Assembly: GCF_050948215.1 (NCBI RefSeq)
Contig: NC_135150.1
Coordinates: forward strand, 17,587,943-17,651,942
Length of the DNA: 64,000 nucleotides
Reading direction: 5' to 3'
From: Halictus rubicundus
Lineage: Eukaryota > Arthropoda > Insecta > Hymenoptera > Halictidae
The position numbers and the translations under genes were made by a program. The notes below the pieces were generated by a model that did no database searches, was not told the origin of the DNA, and saw nothing but the letters and a program-made list of their open reading frames with translations. Position 1 is the stretch's first letter. Each line of letters starts with the position of its first letter. Positions 22,112-34,872 of this stretch are shown here, in pieces.

Positions 22112-22594
22112 TTAGGGGTACCCATAAGTAATCAATTATTTGCAAAGAATTTGTTTTGCCTTGGAGAAATAGTTACTGCTGAGTTGTGTTTTCAGCAATT
22201 GCAACGGCTGTATTCAGAACTATTGAAAAAGAGGGCATCTTTAGTCCAAAGAAAAGGTGTAATACAGCAAATTGACAATGCCCGGCCCTATACAGCGAAA
22301 CTCACTTACTTAGGAAAAAATCAAAGAATTGCAATGGGAAGTTTTACCGCACCCCCTGTACACCCCGGATATTGTTCCCTCTGACTATCATCTTTTCAGA
22401 TCTCTGGAGCATTATTTAAGAAATAAAACATTCGCTTCTGTAGAAGATGCAAGGAAGCACCTTGAGTCATATTTCGCTTCACGAACCCTGGATTTCTATA
22501 AGAGAGGGATTGAAAATTTGCAGGAAAGATAGCAAACAGTCCTTGATAAAGTTTATTTTACATTTAAAAATAATTGATTACTTATGGGAAACGA
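22112..22594 (+). mobile_element. Internally deleted mariner element, copy 2
   Basis: Flanked by TA at the left, it begins TTAGGGGTACCCATAAGTAA and ends TAATTGATTACTTATGGG. Leader sequence (CAAAGAATTTGTTTTGCCTT) is joined at about 22160 to the second half of the transposase, so roughly the first half of the gene is missing. The deletion point differs from that of copy 1. Confidence 0.85.
22163..22531 (+). pseudogene. Mariner transposase pseudogene (C-terminal half)
   Basis: Two frames together cover the C-terminal half of a mariner transposase. The first encodes ITAEL-like ...LCFQQLQRLYSELLKKR and GVIQQIDNARPYTAKLT, with the second catalytic Asp in DNARP. After a one-base shift in the A-run at about 22314-22320 the second encodes LPHPLYTPDIVPSDYHLF, holding the third catalytic Asp of the D,D34D triad, then SVEDARKHLESYFASRTLDF and a stop. 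The first catalytic Asp and the DNA-binding domain are absent. Non-functional. Confidence 0.9.
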
Positions 22595-23115
22595 GATGAA
22601 GTTGGGTCTGTGCGAAATGTGTTCGGTATTCTGATTCTTTTTAAAAATTTCCTCGAATCACTGACTCGTTAAGAAAAAGGCAATCGATGTTACAATCCCG
22701 TTATTGCACAGTTTAGAGTTCATAATTGTGCTCGCTCGCACGAATCCCCGGAGAAATTAAATTCTGTCGCAAAAACAGAGTTCCCTGAAGAAAAATAGCT
22801 TGCGCAGCGGACCACGGTGCTCCCTTTCTACTTCCTCTAATCGGTTTCCATTTTCCACGTTCCAACAATATATTAGCGGCAAATATTGGGTCGAGTGTCG
22901 GATTTCTGGGATATCGGGAAAGGACGGAGTAAATTTTTGTTTTAACAAGCGCTGCCCTGATTTCTCGACCGCTCCACGGCTGAAAACGAGTAACTGGACC
23001 GGCGGCTGCATTGTGCTCCAATCGGGAACATTCCTAGCCGATATTTACCCTTTGACCTTTTTCTCCGAATTCGTTGTTTCTTGAAAACAGTCTTACGACT
23101 CCCAAATAGTGTCGC
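22595..23115. other. Intergenic, nothing recognised
   Basis: No exon or repeat identified. Confidence 0.4.
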
Positions 23116-23815
23116 AATATTGCTTCACTTCATTTTAAATTGCTACAATTTATTTTTTACCTGGCCACTGTAAAAAATCATGACTCCAAACATGCGAGAA
23201 AGAAATTTTACCTTTTAATCTTTCTTCTTCCATTTCTTGTTTTTCAAGAACAATTTTAAAACTGGGAAACAGTATTGCTTCATATTATTTTGACTTCGTA
23301 TAATTTATTTTCTGAGTATACCGAATTTTTTCTGGTCACTGTATGCTTCAATCATGAGTCCAAACACGTGAGAAAGAAATGTTGCCTTTCAATTTCTTTT
23401 CTTCCATTTGTTGTTTTTCAAGAACAATTTTAAAACTTGGAAATTGTAGTATTGCTTCTATTTTGACTTCGTATAATTTATTTTTTGAGTGTACCGATTT
23501 TTCCACCTGGCAACTTATGTTTCAATTATGACTGCAAACATGTGCGAAAGAAATGTTGCCTTTCGATTTCTTTTCTGCCATTTGTTGTTTTTCAAGAACA
23601 ATTTTAAAACTCGAACTGCAGCACGGTGCTGTTTCATATTACTCCGGCTTCGTATAATTTATTTTGTGAGCGTGCTGAATTTTTTCTAGGCACTGCAAGT
23701 GTTCGAAAAACATGTCTATTTTTTAAAAATAATTTTTACATTCCCCAAATTGTCTCGCAACATTGCCCCAATTGATCTCGACTCCGAATAGTTGATTTTG
23801 CGGGTGTAAAATGAT
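23116..23815. repeat. Tandem array of about 178-bp units, about 3.5 copies
   Basis: Units start near 23116, 23272, 23452 and 23628, each containing TTCGTATAATTTATTTT, CGAGAAAGAAATGTTGCCTT-like and TTGTTTTTCAAGAACAATTT blocks. Copies have diverged by roughly 10-20 percent. A decayed fifth start is at about 23755. AT-rich and non-coding. Confidence 0.8.
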
Positions 23816-24566
23816 TCGAATGAATAATCGAGGAAAGAACGTCGATAAACGGGCGGAAGTGTTGAAAATCATTTTTCACGGTGCCGGTGAATGGTGGATG
23901 ACTGTACGGCTGACTATTTCGCGTGACGGCGACGGTGTTAATGTTCATAGAGGAGCGAGATATATCATCCGCCGGTGGGAATCGATCGGTGCGTTCCGTT
24001 GGAACTATTTCGTATTTTCGTTGATTAATTTCGAACCTATGGTCTTGATCGAGTATGAGCGCGAACGGTGTAATGACACGTGCGCCACGAACGTTTCCAT
24101 AAACATGTCACCATCGCGGGGCGAATTAGAATATCGAATATCGATCAGCGTACACCGGTCCCGGGCGTTACCGTCGAGTCTACCGTGGATAATTAATTCA
24201 GTGCGGAATAACGTTCGCCCAGCCGTGGGAAAGTTATACTTTTTTGTGCAGACGCATCTGTTTCTGAACGGCGGATACCGTTTTTATATATCTGCCCGGC
24301 GAAACGACATGCATTAAAAAAATATTTTATCATTCACGGGATTCACGGTTTACTGGCGACGGTGAAAAAACGACCATGCCAGCATCCCTTTTGCATTTAT
24401 TATCTTCGTTACGCGCGGCGATTTATGATCATAGAAAACTGGGAGTATAATGTTTATCTAGACTCTGGTTCGTACGGGCCATACTTAATTGGCTCTTAGC
24501 ACCGATTAACTACCGTTTTCATTTAGTTTCTTGTACCGTATCAAAAAGCCGCTCGAAATGGCTGAT
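23816..24566. other. Intergenic, one long open frame of doubtful meaning
   Basis: A 168-codon plus-strand frame (23811-24317) covers this stretch but shows no domain, no Kozak context of note and overlaps the end of the tandem array. I do not call it a gene. Confidence 0.4.
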
Positions 24567-24759
24567 TACTGTGATTTCTCTGTATATGTCGCCGAGGCCT
24601 GGATGATAAACGTCGCGGAACTATCCCCACTACCGTGAGGTATAGCGCGTGCGGGGCCACTAAAGGCTTCGGACGCCGAGGAGTGTAAACATAACACGAC
24701 TCGGGCATGTCACCTGGACGATAATCGACGCTGTTGACATATATCGAGAATTCACTGTA
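24567..24759. mobile_element. Pogo-like MITE, family H, copy 5
   Basis: TA-flanked, beginning TACTGTGATTTCTCTGTATA and ending GACATATATCGAGAATTCAC TGTA. Contains GATAAACGTCGCGGAACTAT and CCCCACTACCG. Confidence 0.8.
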
Positions 24760-25795
24760 TTTTTAAACTGCAGTGCAAATCAACGAAATGTACAACGCGG
24801 TGATTCGTCTGTTCAGCAATTTCAGCAAAGCGCGCGAGGGTGAAAATAAATTAAATCTTTCCCTGCAGAGGGAAAATATATCAAAGAAATGTTTTCCGTT
24901 CGAAACGGAATCGCGAAAATAAAGAATCCCAATAAAGAATATTGTCCACGGTTTTACAGGATTTCGGGCGGAGAAAAAGGGTGCCACGCTGAAAACGGGA
25001 TTGTTTGTGCCGGAGGATTTTAAAAAATTAAACTACCGCCGGGACGCTCGCATCACCGTAAAGCCTGACCCAGTTTTCCCCATAATTATTCCGCTCGCCC
25101 CGTATCAGCCCCATCAAGCAGCTGATCTATCTTCCCATCAGACCTTATGCCTTCGATGCATTTAGATGCCTTATACTCCGAGCAGCTTCCGTGAAAGTCG
25201 GCGCGCGGTGTGTCATCCCCCGGGCTCCCGGAAAATTTGCTATTTTTCTCCCCAAGAAGAGAAACTGCGTCGATAGAAATCTGGCCCACATGGTAGGGGT
25301 GAGCAGGGGAGGGGGGTGCGGCGTGGGGATGTGTCCCGAATTTTCCCGAGGATTCGATCAACGTCATCGACTCGCGATATATCTGAATCGAGCGACCCAC
25401 TTCACGGAAAATTGCAGATTTCCTTGACGAATGCGAGCGACGTCGAGCGACAGAATAAAAACCAAAAAAAAAACGCGAAAAAATCGAGCACAGGGAGACG
25501 AGTATCGCGGGTCGATTTTTGCGGGGGAGGGGGAGAGGTCCCGCGCGATCCATCTCCGACCCGCCGCGAAAAATCTGCTCTCGCTCTCGTCGTCCATCAA
25601 AACGCGGCGAGTTTTAATTACCCCGCCCGCCGGTAATGATGACGAACGACTCGCCACTCGTCGATGCCGTCGCGCGAAACGATTAGCTATTGTAGATGAA
25701 AGACTCGTATGGAGGGACCCCAGTCGCATAGAAGTCGAGGATAGCCTGGGTTGGTTTGGACAACATTCTAGTCAGGCCAACTTTGAATACGATCG
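24760..25795. other. Intergenic, no gene seen
   Basis: CG-rich from about 25190 to 25680 with overlapping open frames on both strands; no domain recognised. Confidence 0.4.
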
Positions 25796-26004
25796 ACACA
25801 GTCTTTTCTCGATATATGTCCAAAATATCTAGGCGATAAGAGTCCTAGAACTATCCCCACTACCGTGGGGTATACCCCGTGAGGGGCCCTAAAGCTCGAG
25901 TGTCCTCGGTCGCCTTTCCTACGTTCGGCAGTGTATCTTCTTCTAACCGATATATGTCCCTGGGTAGACACATGTAGGTGACATATATCGAGAACACGCT
26001 GTGT
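25796..26004. mobile_element. Pogo-like MITE, family H, copy 6
   Basis: Starts ACAGTCTTTTCTCGATATAT, ends GACATATATCGAGAACACGC TGTGTT. It contains the perfect palindrome GGGGTATACCCC at 25867-25878 and an extra internal CGATATATGTCC at about 25949. Confidence 0.8.
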
Positions 26005-28561
26005 TATGTATTCAGCGTCCCCGCACCAAACTTACTTTTGGTCAAACCATTCGATAGGGCCCCCAAAGAAAAACCTCCGTGGCAAGTTTCAACTCGGAAC
26101 CCCTACCACAAGGGTAGTTATAGGGTGGTCATGATTTTAGTGAATTATGCTGTGTTTCTTCCGTTCTGGTCAACAAAAAATTATGAAAAAATTCATGAGC
26201 ATTTTACCTAACGGCGCACGCGCGTGTGCTTTTTTTCAGAATTTTTGGTTACAAAATCGATTTTTAATAAATCCGGAAACTTGAAATTACCGATTTTATA
26301 TTGAAGTTTTGACCATGTTTATATTATTGTTAGTTGTGTGTCCAATTACAGTGGACGGATTCCAGTTCGGCGACAGGTCCCGCCAAGCGTGGCGTTGGCA
26401 TTGGCTGACCCGAAACCTGTCCGCTGTAGCCGCGCTCCGATTGGTCCGTGTTTTTCGATAATAACTACTTAACAGAGCCAGGGAGAAGATTTTCGTAAAG
26501 GAAAAAATTACTTGAAATGACTCGAGGAATCACCCATTTCAAGGAAGTACATTTTTGGGACACCCTGTGCGCAATACTATGCAACTGTACTTTTGACACC
26601 AGAACGTTCCCCTGAAGACTACAAACGTGACATGTTCGAGGTCCCGAGGGAGCAGCGGAGGAGCCTTCGATTTCGGGAACAAAGGTCGCAGGACTCGCGT
26701 TGCGCGATTATCCCCCGATTGTCCGGGTGTCCTGGGAAAACTCGGCTCGGTGTTAATCCGTCGATCCGTCTGGACGGTGTCCTCGGCCCCTGTCATCGAC
26801 CCGTGACCAGTAATTAGGGAGCCGTAATGAAAGAAGAGATCGTCAGCCCGTGACGCGAGCGATCTTCTCCATACGTCTCTCTCGCTCTCTCGCACTTCCG
26901 TCGATACCATGGATCTTATCCCCGCCTGCTGAGGAATAGCGATCCATCGTGACGGTGCTCCTCGGATCCAACAGCGTTCAAGGTCGAGCTGAAATTGCAG
27001 CCGCAGCTCCGAGTTGGAGAAATTAATTTCGACTCCGGATCTTTGTGCAAATATCAATCTTCGTTGGGTAATTAACGAAACGGATCGAAATGATCCCGCC
27101 CCCGAGGCCGAATCGCTGATCTTATTGAACAAATTTCTCGATCGGTCCGTGAGCGTATTGATACTGAAATAATTAAGGGAGTTTACATTGTGCCCCGAAT
27201 TGGAAATTGTTTCAATGGAAAAAGTAATTAGCGGTGATCTGTTGCGAACGGATATCGAGGCTCGTAACAAATTTCTTTTTTGCTCGGAGATAGTTTTCAG
27301 CGGTGCTACGTCTGCTCGAAATGTCAATCAACTTTGTTTGTATAACAGATATGTTGTTTTATCACACAATTCGATTGTACCTCTTACTGATTATGTTCGA
27401 TGGAAACAAACGAAATGGTAAATAAAGCAGAAAAACATAATACAAATGTATTATATTGCTATTGAAAAGTTTATTTGATCCCCTCAGGGTTACAAATTTA
27501 TCCCCTTCCAATCACTTAAAACCTAAAATGCTCTTAACCTACTTACACCTAACTTAACCTACATTTACACATGTATCGCCGCACCCTAAAATATATTATA
27601 TATCGTTTATTTTAAAGTGGTCGCATTAACAGCTAGGTCATTAGCGACCACATCGATTACAATTGAATATAAAAGAGAACGTTACGGTTAATAATACAAA
27701 TATATTGGCAGACCACTAGTTAACAAAATACGTTTCAATTATTTGGCTGGCATCGTTGGCAGGAGTTTCAATTGTTTACGCATTTCCATTAAAAAGCAAT
27801 GCAAACATGCGATGGTGAAACAGATCATTCATTTCGTTAGTGAATAACGATATTATTTGTAGACGGACAAAGGAACTTTGAAGATAAATTTCATATTTTG
27901 CAAAATTGTATTCAATTTAATCCTGCATTGTTCATTTTATTTCTTTGGGCACCTCTTAGCGTGTCTATTTTTATACGCCTACCTGTACACTACAGTCTAT
28001 TTGTGGATAACAATGCAAACACCAGATTCGAGGGAACAATCCCGTCCTCACGACTAGCCAACCAGATAAAATCGAAGGTACGTGCGACAGGTATCCTCCC
28101 ACGCTTATCAAACGGTACACAATCTAGATCTACGATTAGATCGATCGCGATCGTCCTCTGTAAACTTCTCCCGAGCATTCGTCCATTCAGACGCGGGGGC
28201 AGAAAAAAAAAGGATTTCTCTGGAATATTATTATCGGACGTCGTCTGATCGAGATGTTATTCGCGTCAACACCGGTTTCTCTGCTTTCTCTGCGACAGAT
28301 AAACTCGCCAAAATAAACAGCATGGACGGGGACCGTGAACGAAGTCGATGGCTCGCGTTGGTCGAGATGGTCATCGATTTCAGTCATCAAGTGGACGTGC
28401 CGTTGACCCGTGAACGGGCATTCCAGGTGGACAAGGCTCGTAGATCATTTTATAATGTTCATAATAATTATTTCAAATTGTTTTGTACGCTATCTACCAT
28501 TTTTGCAATTATCGTACAATATTGACCCCTTATTATATAACATTAATTTTGTAAACACATT
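26005..28561. other. Intergenic, no gene seen
   Basis: The motif TTTTGGGACACCCTGTGCGC at about 26551 resembles the 3' ends of several hymenopteran repeats, but no element could be delimited. Open frames at 26539-27327 (minus, 262 codons) and 28082-28525 (plus) have no recognisable domain. Confidence 0.4.
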
Positions 28562-28825
28562 GAATTTTGTAAACACCCGTTAAATGTCGCCTCAGCCTCT
28601 ACAGGGTTAAAGATGTGACCTTTCTTAATAATTGTACCAATCAGAATTAATAATTCACTTGCTAGTAAGAGTAAACTTGTTACTTGCACTCTGGAATTTT
28701 GTAAACACCTGTTAAATGTCGCCTCAGCCTCGACAGGGTTAAAGATACGACCTTTCTTAATAATTCTACCAATCAGAATTAATAATTTACTTGCTAGTAA
28801 GAGTAAACTTGTTGTACAGTCTTTT
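28562..28825. repeat. Two-copy tandem duplication, 132-bp period
   Basis: GAATTTTGTAAACACCCGTT at 28562 recurs at 28694 with about 5 percent differences; both units contain AAATGTCGCCTCAGCCTC and ACTTGCTAGTAAGAGTAAAC. Confidence 0.85.
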
Positions 28826-29300
28826 GCGTCAGTGCTGTTAGCTATATTTTGCTGAAGAATGGCAGCAAAATCAATTTATATACGAATAAGAACTATGGTT
28901 TAATTTAGGATCCGGTCCAAATTAGGCTACTTTCCCCGACCAGTTAAAGTCATTTTTCGATACTCGGTGTGTCGAAAGACTGCAGAGAAAAATCGCCGAA
29001 AGCCACCGTAAAAAGTGTTCCAAGGGTGCGCGTGTATTCGGGCAGATTTCGGGAGGGGGATTATTAAAAATCTTGTTAGCGTGGGCCAGGCGGAGTGACG
29101 CTCGCGGTAATTATTCGGGGTCGCGTGGCCGCTATGATATATTTTTTCGGTGGCACTGCTGGCGGTGGGTGTCAAGGGTTGACAGAACACGCGGGGAACA
29201 CGGTAAACCAGCTTAGAGTGGATAATATCGGTCAGCGGGTTTTTACGAGCGCCGGACCGGAGGAAAGTGAAAAACGGTAGGCCAGAGAAAGAGAGAGAGC

Positions 29301-29357
<57 letters not shown>

Positions 29358-32340
29358 GAGCAGGGGTTGAGAGGGGACAGGCTAGAGCATCGTGTATACA
29401 TGAAATTTTCAACGGCCGGTTTGCGAAATGATATTTATGAGCCCTTAAACCGGCGACGCGTGTTTCGCGGGACGATTGCGGGCTAGAAGTTTCACGGAAT
29501 TTTTCCCGACCACCGCGGAGCCCGCCATTTTCTGTTTAGCGATCCGCCGGTAAACACATTTATCTCTTGACTTTGACACGGTCTCTGTTGACGCTGCGAA
29601 TTTACTGCCAACCTGCATTTTTACCGGTGTGTCCCCCCCCCCCCCCCCGATACCGCGAGAACAAAGGTAAATTATCATTCCCGTAACATGTCCGCGATAT
29701 TAGAATTTACTACTCGCCATCTTGAATCGCACAACTTAAACGACCGGCTTCGTGGCTGGAGTCGTGAGAATTTCTTAATTGTCTTTGACACCTTAGTGCA
29801 AAATTACACATTCATATGTTCACTTTAAAAGTTATTCCTGAAAGTAATGTAGCATATATATTTTTAAATTGACATGGTCTGGAGAAAATTTATACTTATT
29901 ACTGTCCTGCTCTATCACGAAACTGAAAGTAGATTATCTTTTCTGTGAAACGTCGGCGAGATTGGAAGATAATTGCCTTGTCATTTATTACGTGACTTAT
30001 TTCTAAGATCACAAGGATCCGTTATTATTAATTTCCGAACGGTAGAAAGAATTGTATATTCATCGTAAACGTACGTTTACTCTGAAAGTTGTTCGCGAAT
30101 GCAGATACACAATAATTTCTTTCAATTGACACAGACTGAAGAATCATTGAATGTGCACAAACCAAAGGATCAAGAAAATACCGAACAATATCGACGATTA
30201 TTCAGTCAGCTAAATGAATGGACTACAATGAATCTCTTCAGTCTAGACAGAGCAAGGATTAATTGATCGAGGGACAAAGCGGAAGAGCAAGCTATTAGGC
30301 AAAGTGACAAACAGATGCATGCGGAATCGAGAGGCACGGCTCTCGAAAAGCCAAAACAGAACAAAGTTAGCGTGTACTTTGCCGTTCAGCCGTTTGACCG
30401 GGTATAATCGATGGAATTTGAATATGGATAATCGATAGTCACGGTTTGACGTCCCCTATAATAGAGAATCCCGATAACACGCGTTCTCCCGTAGCACCGA
30501 GACCGATCGAGAGAAAGAGACGGGTAGATTACGTGGGATTCGCCGGAATTTCGATTCGACATCCCGAGTCCTCGTTTGTTACGGAAAGTGGCCCGCCACG
30601 GGTTCCTCCTAGGAAATCTATAATTTTTCAACCTGTTCTCTACACTCGCATACTTCCGTCGGACCGTGTTCCACGAACTTTACAATCGCCCGAAAAAATG
30701 TCGAAAGCTGACGACGCTACCCTAACGCGTTCCGAGGGACGAGGGTTGACGGCTGACGGGGACTTTTATGCAAATGTATCGTCTCCGTCATCCGTCGCTG
30801 TCATTCGAACACTGTTCGACTCTTTTAATCATTTTTCCTCGCCGCGAGTCACAGGGGAAAACTAGACTTATTGTAAAATCAATTTTTACATTCTGGCTAA
30901 ATTTAACACTAAAACAGATGTCAAATTGAGAGTGTAAAGACGCTTTTTAGGACATTTATTGAATATTTTATAGACTTATTTATACAGACGTACACGGTAA
31001 AAATAATTGTGCAGTGTCTCGATAAATGCAGTCTTTTTATTGTTAAAGGGCTGTGTAAATTAGTCGTTTTTAGTGTTCGGATGTTCTAGTCTTAATTTGC
31101 CACTTGTGGTTAGGTAGAACCATTGATAACAGTGCAAATATATTTTTTCTGAAAGATACATTGCGAAATCAGACCCGGAGCAAAGTTCATAGCAAATTAC
31201 TACCATTAGGCTGTATAAAAAGAATTTTTCTTTGTCACGATACATGGTGATTTAACCTAGACCTGATTCAGATTAGGTTATTTCCCCTGGCGATTTTAAT
31301 TTAGTGATATTAAAAGCGCTGAATCTTCTCACAAAAGAAACCTGGGAGTTTGAAAACAATCGGAAATGGTATGATCGAACGGAAAATGTTTTGTACATCT
31401 TTTTCAAACGAGAAATATCGTAAAAATGGGGAAGCTTGTAGGATCTAATATATTCTGCAGATAAAATAAATTAAATTTTCGCGGAGATCCGTGGAACTGT
31501 CGAGGCGGGAGATACTACTCCCTCTGGTAGTAGTACATCGCGTATCCTGTATGATACTTCCTCTCCCGTTTTCACTTCCTGATGTATTACTGACTCGATA
31601 TCGTCGGACATTTTCCGCGTAAAAAGGATTCTCTCCATTTTCGTTCCATCGAGCTGACAAGCACCGAGAACGATCATCAACTTTGCGGATGCTTTTTTCC
31701 CCCCGGAATACAAACCGGCACCGAACAAATCCTGCAGCTTATCAATTGTTCACTCTTTGTACTTTTCGTTCTTCGCTGAAGCATCAAAAGATTCCCGTTC
31801 GAAATGTGTTGTTACGGTGCTGTTGAAAAATTTTAATAAAAATTCAAATTATTCGATATCTCCCATTGCGTGCCACTAAGGGGTGAGTTCATCTCTGGTG
31901 AGGAAATTTGGAATAATTTTTGGGATAAAAATTTGCAAAAAAATTACTCGCTTTTATACACAGCCTCGGGCTTGTATCTAGATTTTTTTTTTAATTTTTT
32001 GATCACGCTAAACGAAACTTATCCAATTTTTTCGGGACGCATTCTTTCTAACTGTTCAAAATTTTACGGTGAGGCTGCAACAATTTGCTTCATACAACCC
32101 GTTTTCATAATAAATCTATTAGCCTTTTAGGAATGATCTAATGAATCATAACACTGTCAAAAAAAAAACCTAAATAAAAAGCTACTTCTAATCCAACCCC
32201 TTCGGACTAATTTTTTTAAGATCATTTATAAATTCGTGTAATTCGTCGATTTCGTCTAAAAATTTGAAACGAGTCAATTCACTGTTCTCTGTACCTTGAA
32301 GAGTTTACGAAATGTTCGGCATCACTCATCAATATTGAGA
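28826..32340. other. Intergenic with (GA)n and poly-C tracts
   Basis: A (GA)n microsatellite spans about 29281-29355 and a run of about 17 C residues spans 29633-29649. No exon or transposon was recognised. The 85-codon frame at 31471-31728 (minus) looks somewhat protein-like but matches nothing I know. Confidence 0.4.
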
Positions 32341-32555
32341 TACAGTGAATTCTCTATATATGTCGCCGAGGCTTGGCGGATAAATGTCGCGGAATTCTCC
32401 ACACTACCGATGGAAATACCCCGTGAGGGGCCAAGAAGCTCGAGCGGCCTCAGTCGCCGAGTGTAAGATCGCGTGGATCAAAGAATAGTACCTCCTGTTC
32501 GATATATGTCTGTGGTTGGACCCGTGTTTTGGACATGTATCGAGTAACCACTGTA
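32341..32555. mobile_element. Pogo-like MITE, family H, copy 7
   Basis: Complete TA-flanked copy, 215 bp: starts TACAGTGAATTCTCTATATA, ends GGACATGTATCGAGTAACCA CTGTA, with the family's internal ATACCCCGTGAGGGGCC. Confidence 0.8.
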
Positions 32556-33737
32556 TTGGGATTTTAAAGACTCGTTTTAGGGATCCATGTTACAGATGAG
32601 ATGCGGTAGCTTTTGGAAAGGTGATTGAAACTTCCAAATTTAATCCTTTTAAGTCGGGACAGTTGCGTCTCAGCAGTTTTGCAAAAAGTGGCGTCTGATT
32701 GTCAGCGAAGGGGTTAAAGTTTCCCGTGGCGGGTTCGACGAACCCGAGGACAATCGTCGGGGTGTTTCCGAGTTAAATAATCTCGGAGGGTCCCGAGCAG
32801 ATTCCGGGCAATTCCATCAGCGAGGAAGGGAGTTTTTGGAGGGCTGAAGTATTTACGGTCCCTCGGCCATAGAAATTTATCAAACGTGCACGTTCGAGCG
32901 GGTTCCTTCCGCGCGGGTCCGCCGGGTCGGGTCGGCCCGGCCCGGCCCGGTAACCGAGACGCGTGATTTCGAGAAATACCGTAGATTATGCATCAGCGTT
33001 TCTCGCTGAATGATTCCGTGTTCAGTGATTCGTGAACCGCTATCTGGTCCACGCGACCGCACGGCCCTTGGCCAAACCCACGGCCCGATAATAGTTCTAA
33101 CCGTGCAACTATATGTATACGTATGGAAATGGGCGCGTGCGCCGCACCTGTACACGGTGTCCGCGAAATATTCCGATTTCCGTTTGTTCGACCGTGCTCG
33201 ATGGATTTTTCCGGTTCTGTTTTTTTTTCCCCGCCCCCCTGCCGTCCTTTGTTTGACTTAGGCGTGCGAGATTCGCGGCGGTGATTTCGCGAACGCTCAC
33301 CAACGAAACGGATTCAGGGACTTCCGGCGTCCTCCTTTTTCGACAATCCCCTGCCTGGAAACGTGGTTGATTGCCCAGGATCTCGGCAGGGTACATTTTC
33401 AATGAAATGCGCTGGAAATTGTAATCGTGATGCTTTCATTTCGAATGATGAAGCATTTCCAGATTTATTAGTAATTGAGCCGATGTTTTTTGTAGGATGT
33501 ACTAGACGCGAATGCTCCTTACTCCTTGTACTAGACGAGAAATTCTTATTTCAATTAATATTCCCTGCTTTTAAATTCACACGTGCTGAATGCCAGGATA
33601 TATCCATATGTACCTTGCAAAGAGGATATCGTTCGTATGCAAAAACGATGCGCAAAATTTCAATACACGAAGGAAAACAGAATTAATTTTAAGCAACTGT
33701 TCGACGTTCACGATGACAAATACGTAGTTGAAATATG
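32556..33737. other. Intergenic, no gene seen
   Basis: A possible very short TTAA-bounded repeat lies at about 32637-32717 (TTAATCCTTTTAAG to GCGAAGGGGTTAA). GGCCCG repeats occur at about 32927-32950. Otherwise nothing recognised. Confidence 0.4.
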
Positions 33738-34169
33738 TACAGTGACTCCCACTAATATTTAGACGCTTTTAAAAATCGTATAACTTTGTTAATATTGGAT
33801 CATGCGACTTGAATTTTTTTAAGAAATTAGCACAATTGGTTTGCTACGTAATGTGAACAAAATTTTTTACAAAAATTGCAATTGCTCGAAATTGGAGAGA
33901 AAATACTAAAAGTTGTATTTTACACATTTTTTATGTGGACTTACATGAAAAATTTAGGATATAAGCCCGCCCAAGAAAGTTGAAAAATACAACTTCAAGT
34001 ACTTTCTCTGCAATTTCGAACAATTGCAATTTTAATCAAACATTTTTTTTTCACGTTATGTGGCGAACCAATTGTTCTAACTTCTCAAAAAAATTGAAGT
34101 AGTATAGTCCAATAGTGACAAAGTTATGCGATTTTTAAGAGCGTGCGAATATTAGTGGGAGTCACTGTA
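33738..34169. mobile_element. TA-flanked foldback MITE, family I
   Basis: Begins TACAGTGACTCCCACTAATA and ends with the complement TATTAGTGGGAGTCACTGTA. The inverted arms are about 190 bp each (for example AATTGCAATTGCTCGAAATT and AATTTCGAACAATTGCAATT), leaving only a short centre, so almost the whole 432-bp element folds into one hairpin. A half-copy is present at about 43185-43283. Confidence 0.85.
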
Positions 34170-34679
34170 TGCTCAATGTAGTCCTAAAATTGAGTAAATG
34201 TTTTAAGCAGTGTTTCCAGAAATGCGACAGTAAAGAATTATGTCAAGTGAATCGATGTAATGCAATTATGGGGGTAGTCCGCGAAAATATTTCTATCCTT
34301 TATTTCAGATACTATTTGTTACCTGGCCAGGGCACGAGGCAATTGAATCATCGGAATGTCCATTTCACAATTTCCGTTTTTTCACAGACTGCATCGAGCT
34401 GTTTGTTTTTTAAGTCTGCTGATGCATAATCCGAATACGTACCTAAATTCCATCGGCGATAAAAATTAAATCAGCTCTAATCGATGACTCGCGCGTACCA
34501 AAATAGCCCACATGCAATATTATATCACTGTTTTGCTCGTGACAAATGATATTCCTTTCTCGAATAATTAAAATTTACATTAATTATGATTGTGAACGTC
34601 ACTTTCGTATCCTACAATCCATTGTTCATTATAAATAACGTTTCTTGTCTTAATGGATCACTGAAATTTCCCTGAATTG
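34170..34679. other. Intergenic, nothing recognised
   Basis: No exon or repeat identified. Confidence 0.4.
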
Positions 34680-34872
34680 TTGTCTGAACAATTTAATTCC
34701 AATATAAGACGACCCTTTTTATTTCGAAATACGAAAGAATTCCTCTTCATCCGAAATACGACAAAAGCCGGTCCCGAGCCATCGCCTTATATCGGAAAGA
34801 AAACTGAAATATCGGCGTGGGTCAGAAATGACTCCGGCACAGGCCTAGAACTCGCAGGAGTTCGAGAGTTAA
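34680..34872. mobile_element. TTAA-type MITE, family G, copy 2 (inverted relative to copy 1)
   Basis: Matches 20839-21011 in reverse orientation: CGGCGTGGGTCAGAAATGAC, AGGCCTAGAACTCGCAGGAG and TTCGAGAGTTAA, ending in an intact TTAA at 34869-34872. The other end has decayed (TTGTCTGAACAATTT). Confidence 0.65.

Noticed and set aside
23811..24317. 168-codon plus-strand frame
   Set aside because: Starts in the tandem array, has no recognisable domain, and composition matches the surrounding intergenic DNA.
31471..31728. 85-codon minus-strand frame that looks somewhat protein-like
   Set aside because: No family recognised, no paired exon or splice sites that fit; not enough support.
32637..32717. 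Possible 80-bp TTAA element (TTAATCCTTTTAAG to GCGAAGGGGTTAA)
   Set aside because: The ends match poorly, and the only inverted motif (CTGA-TTG-TCAG) is 14 bp from TTAA; a single copy is not enough.
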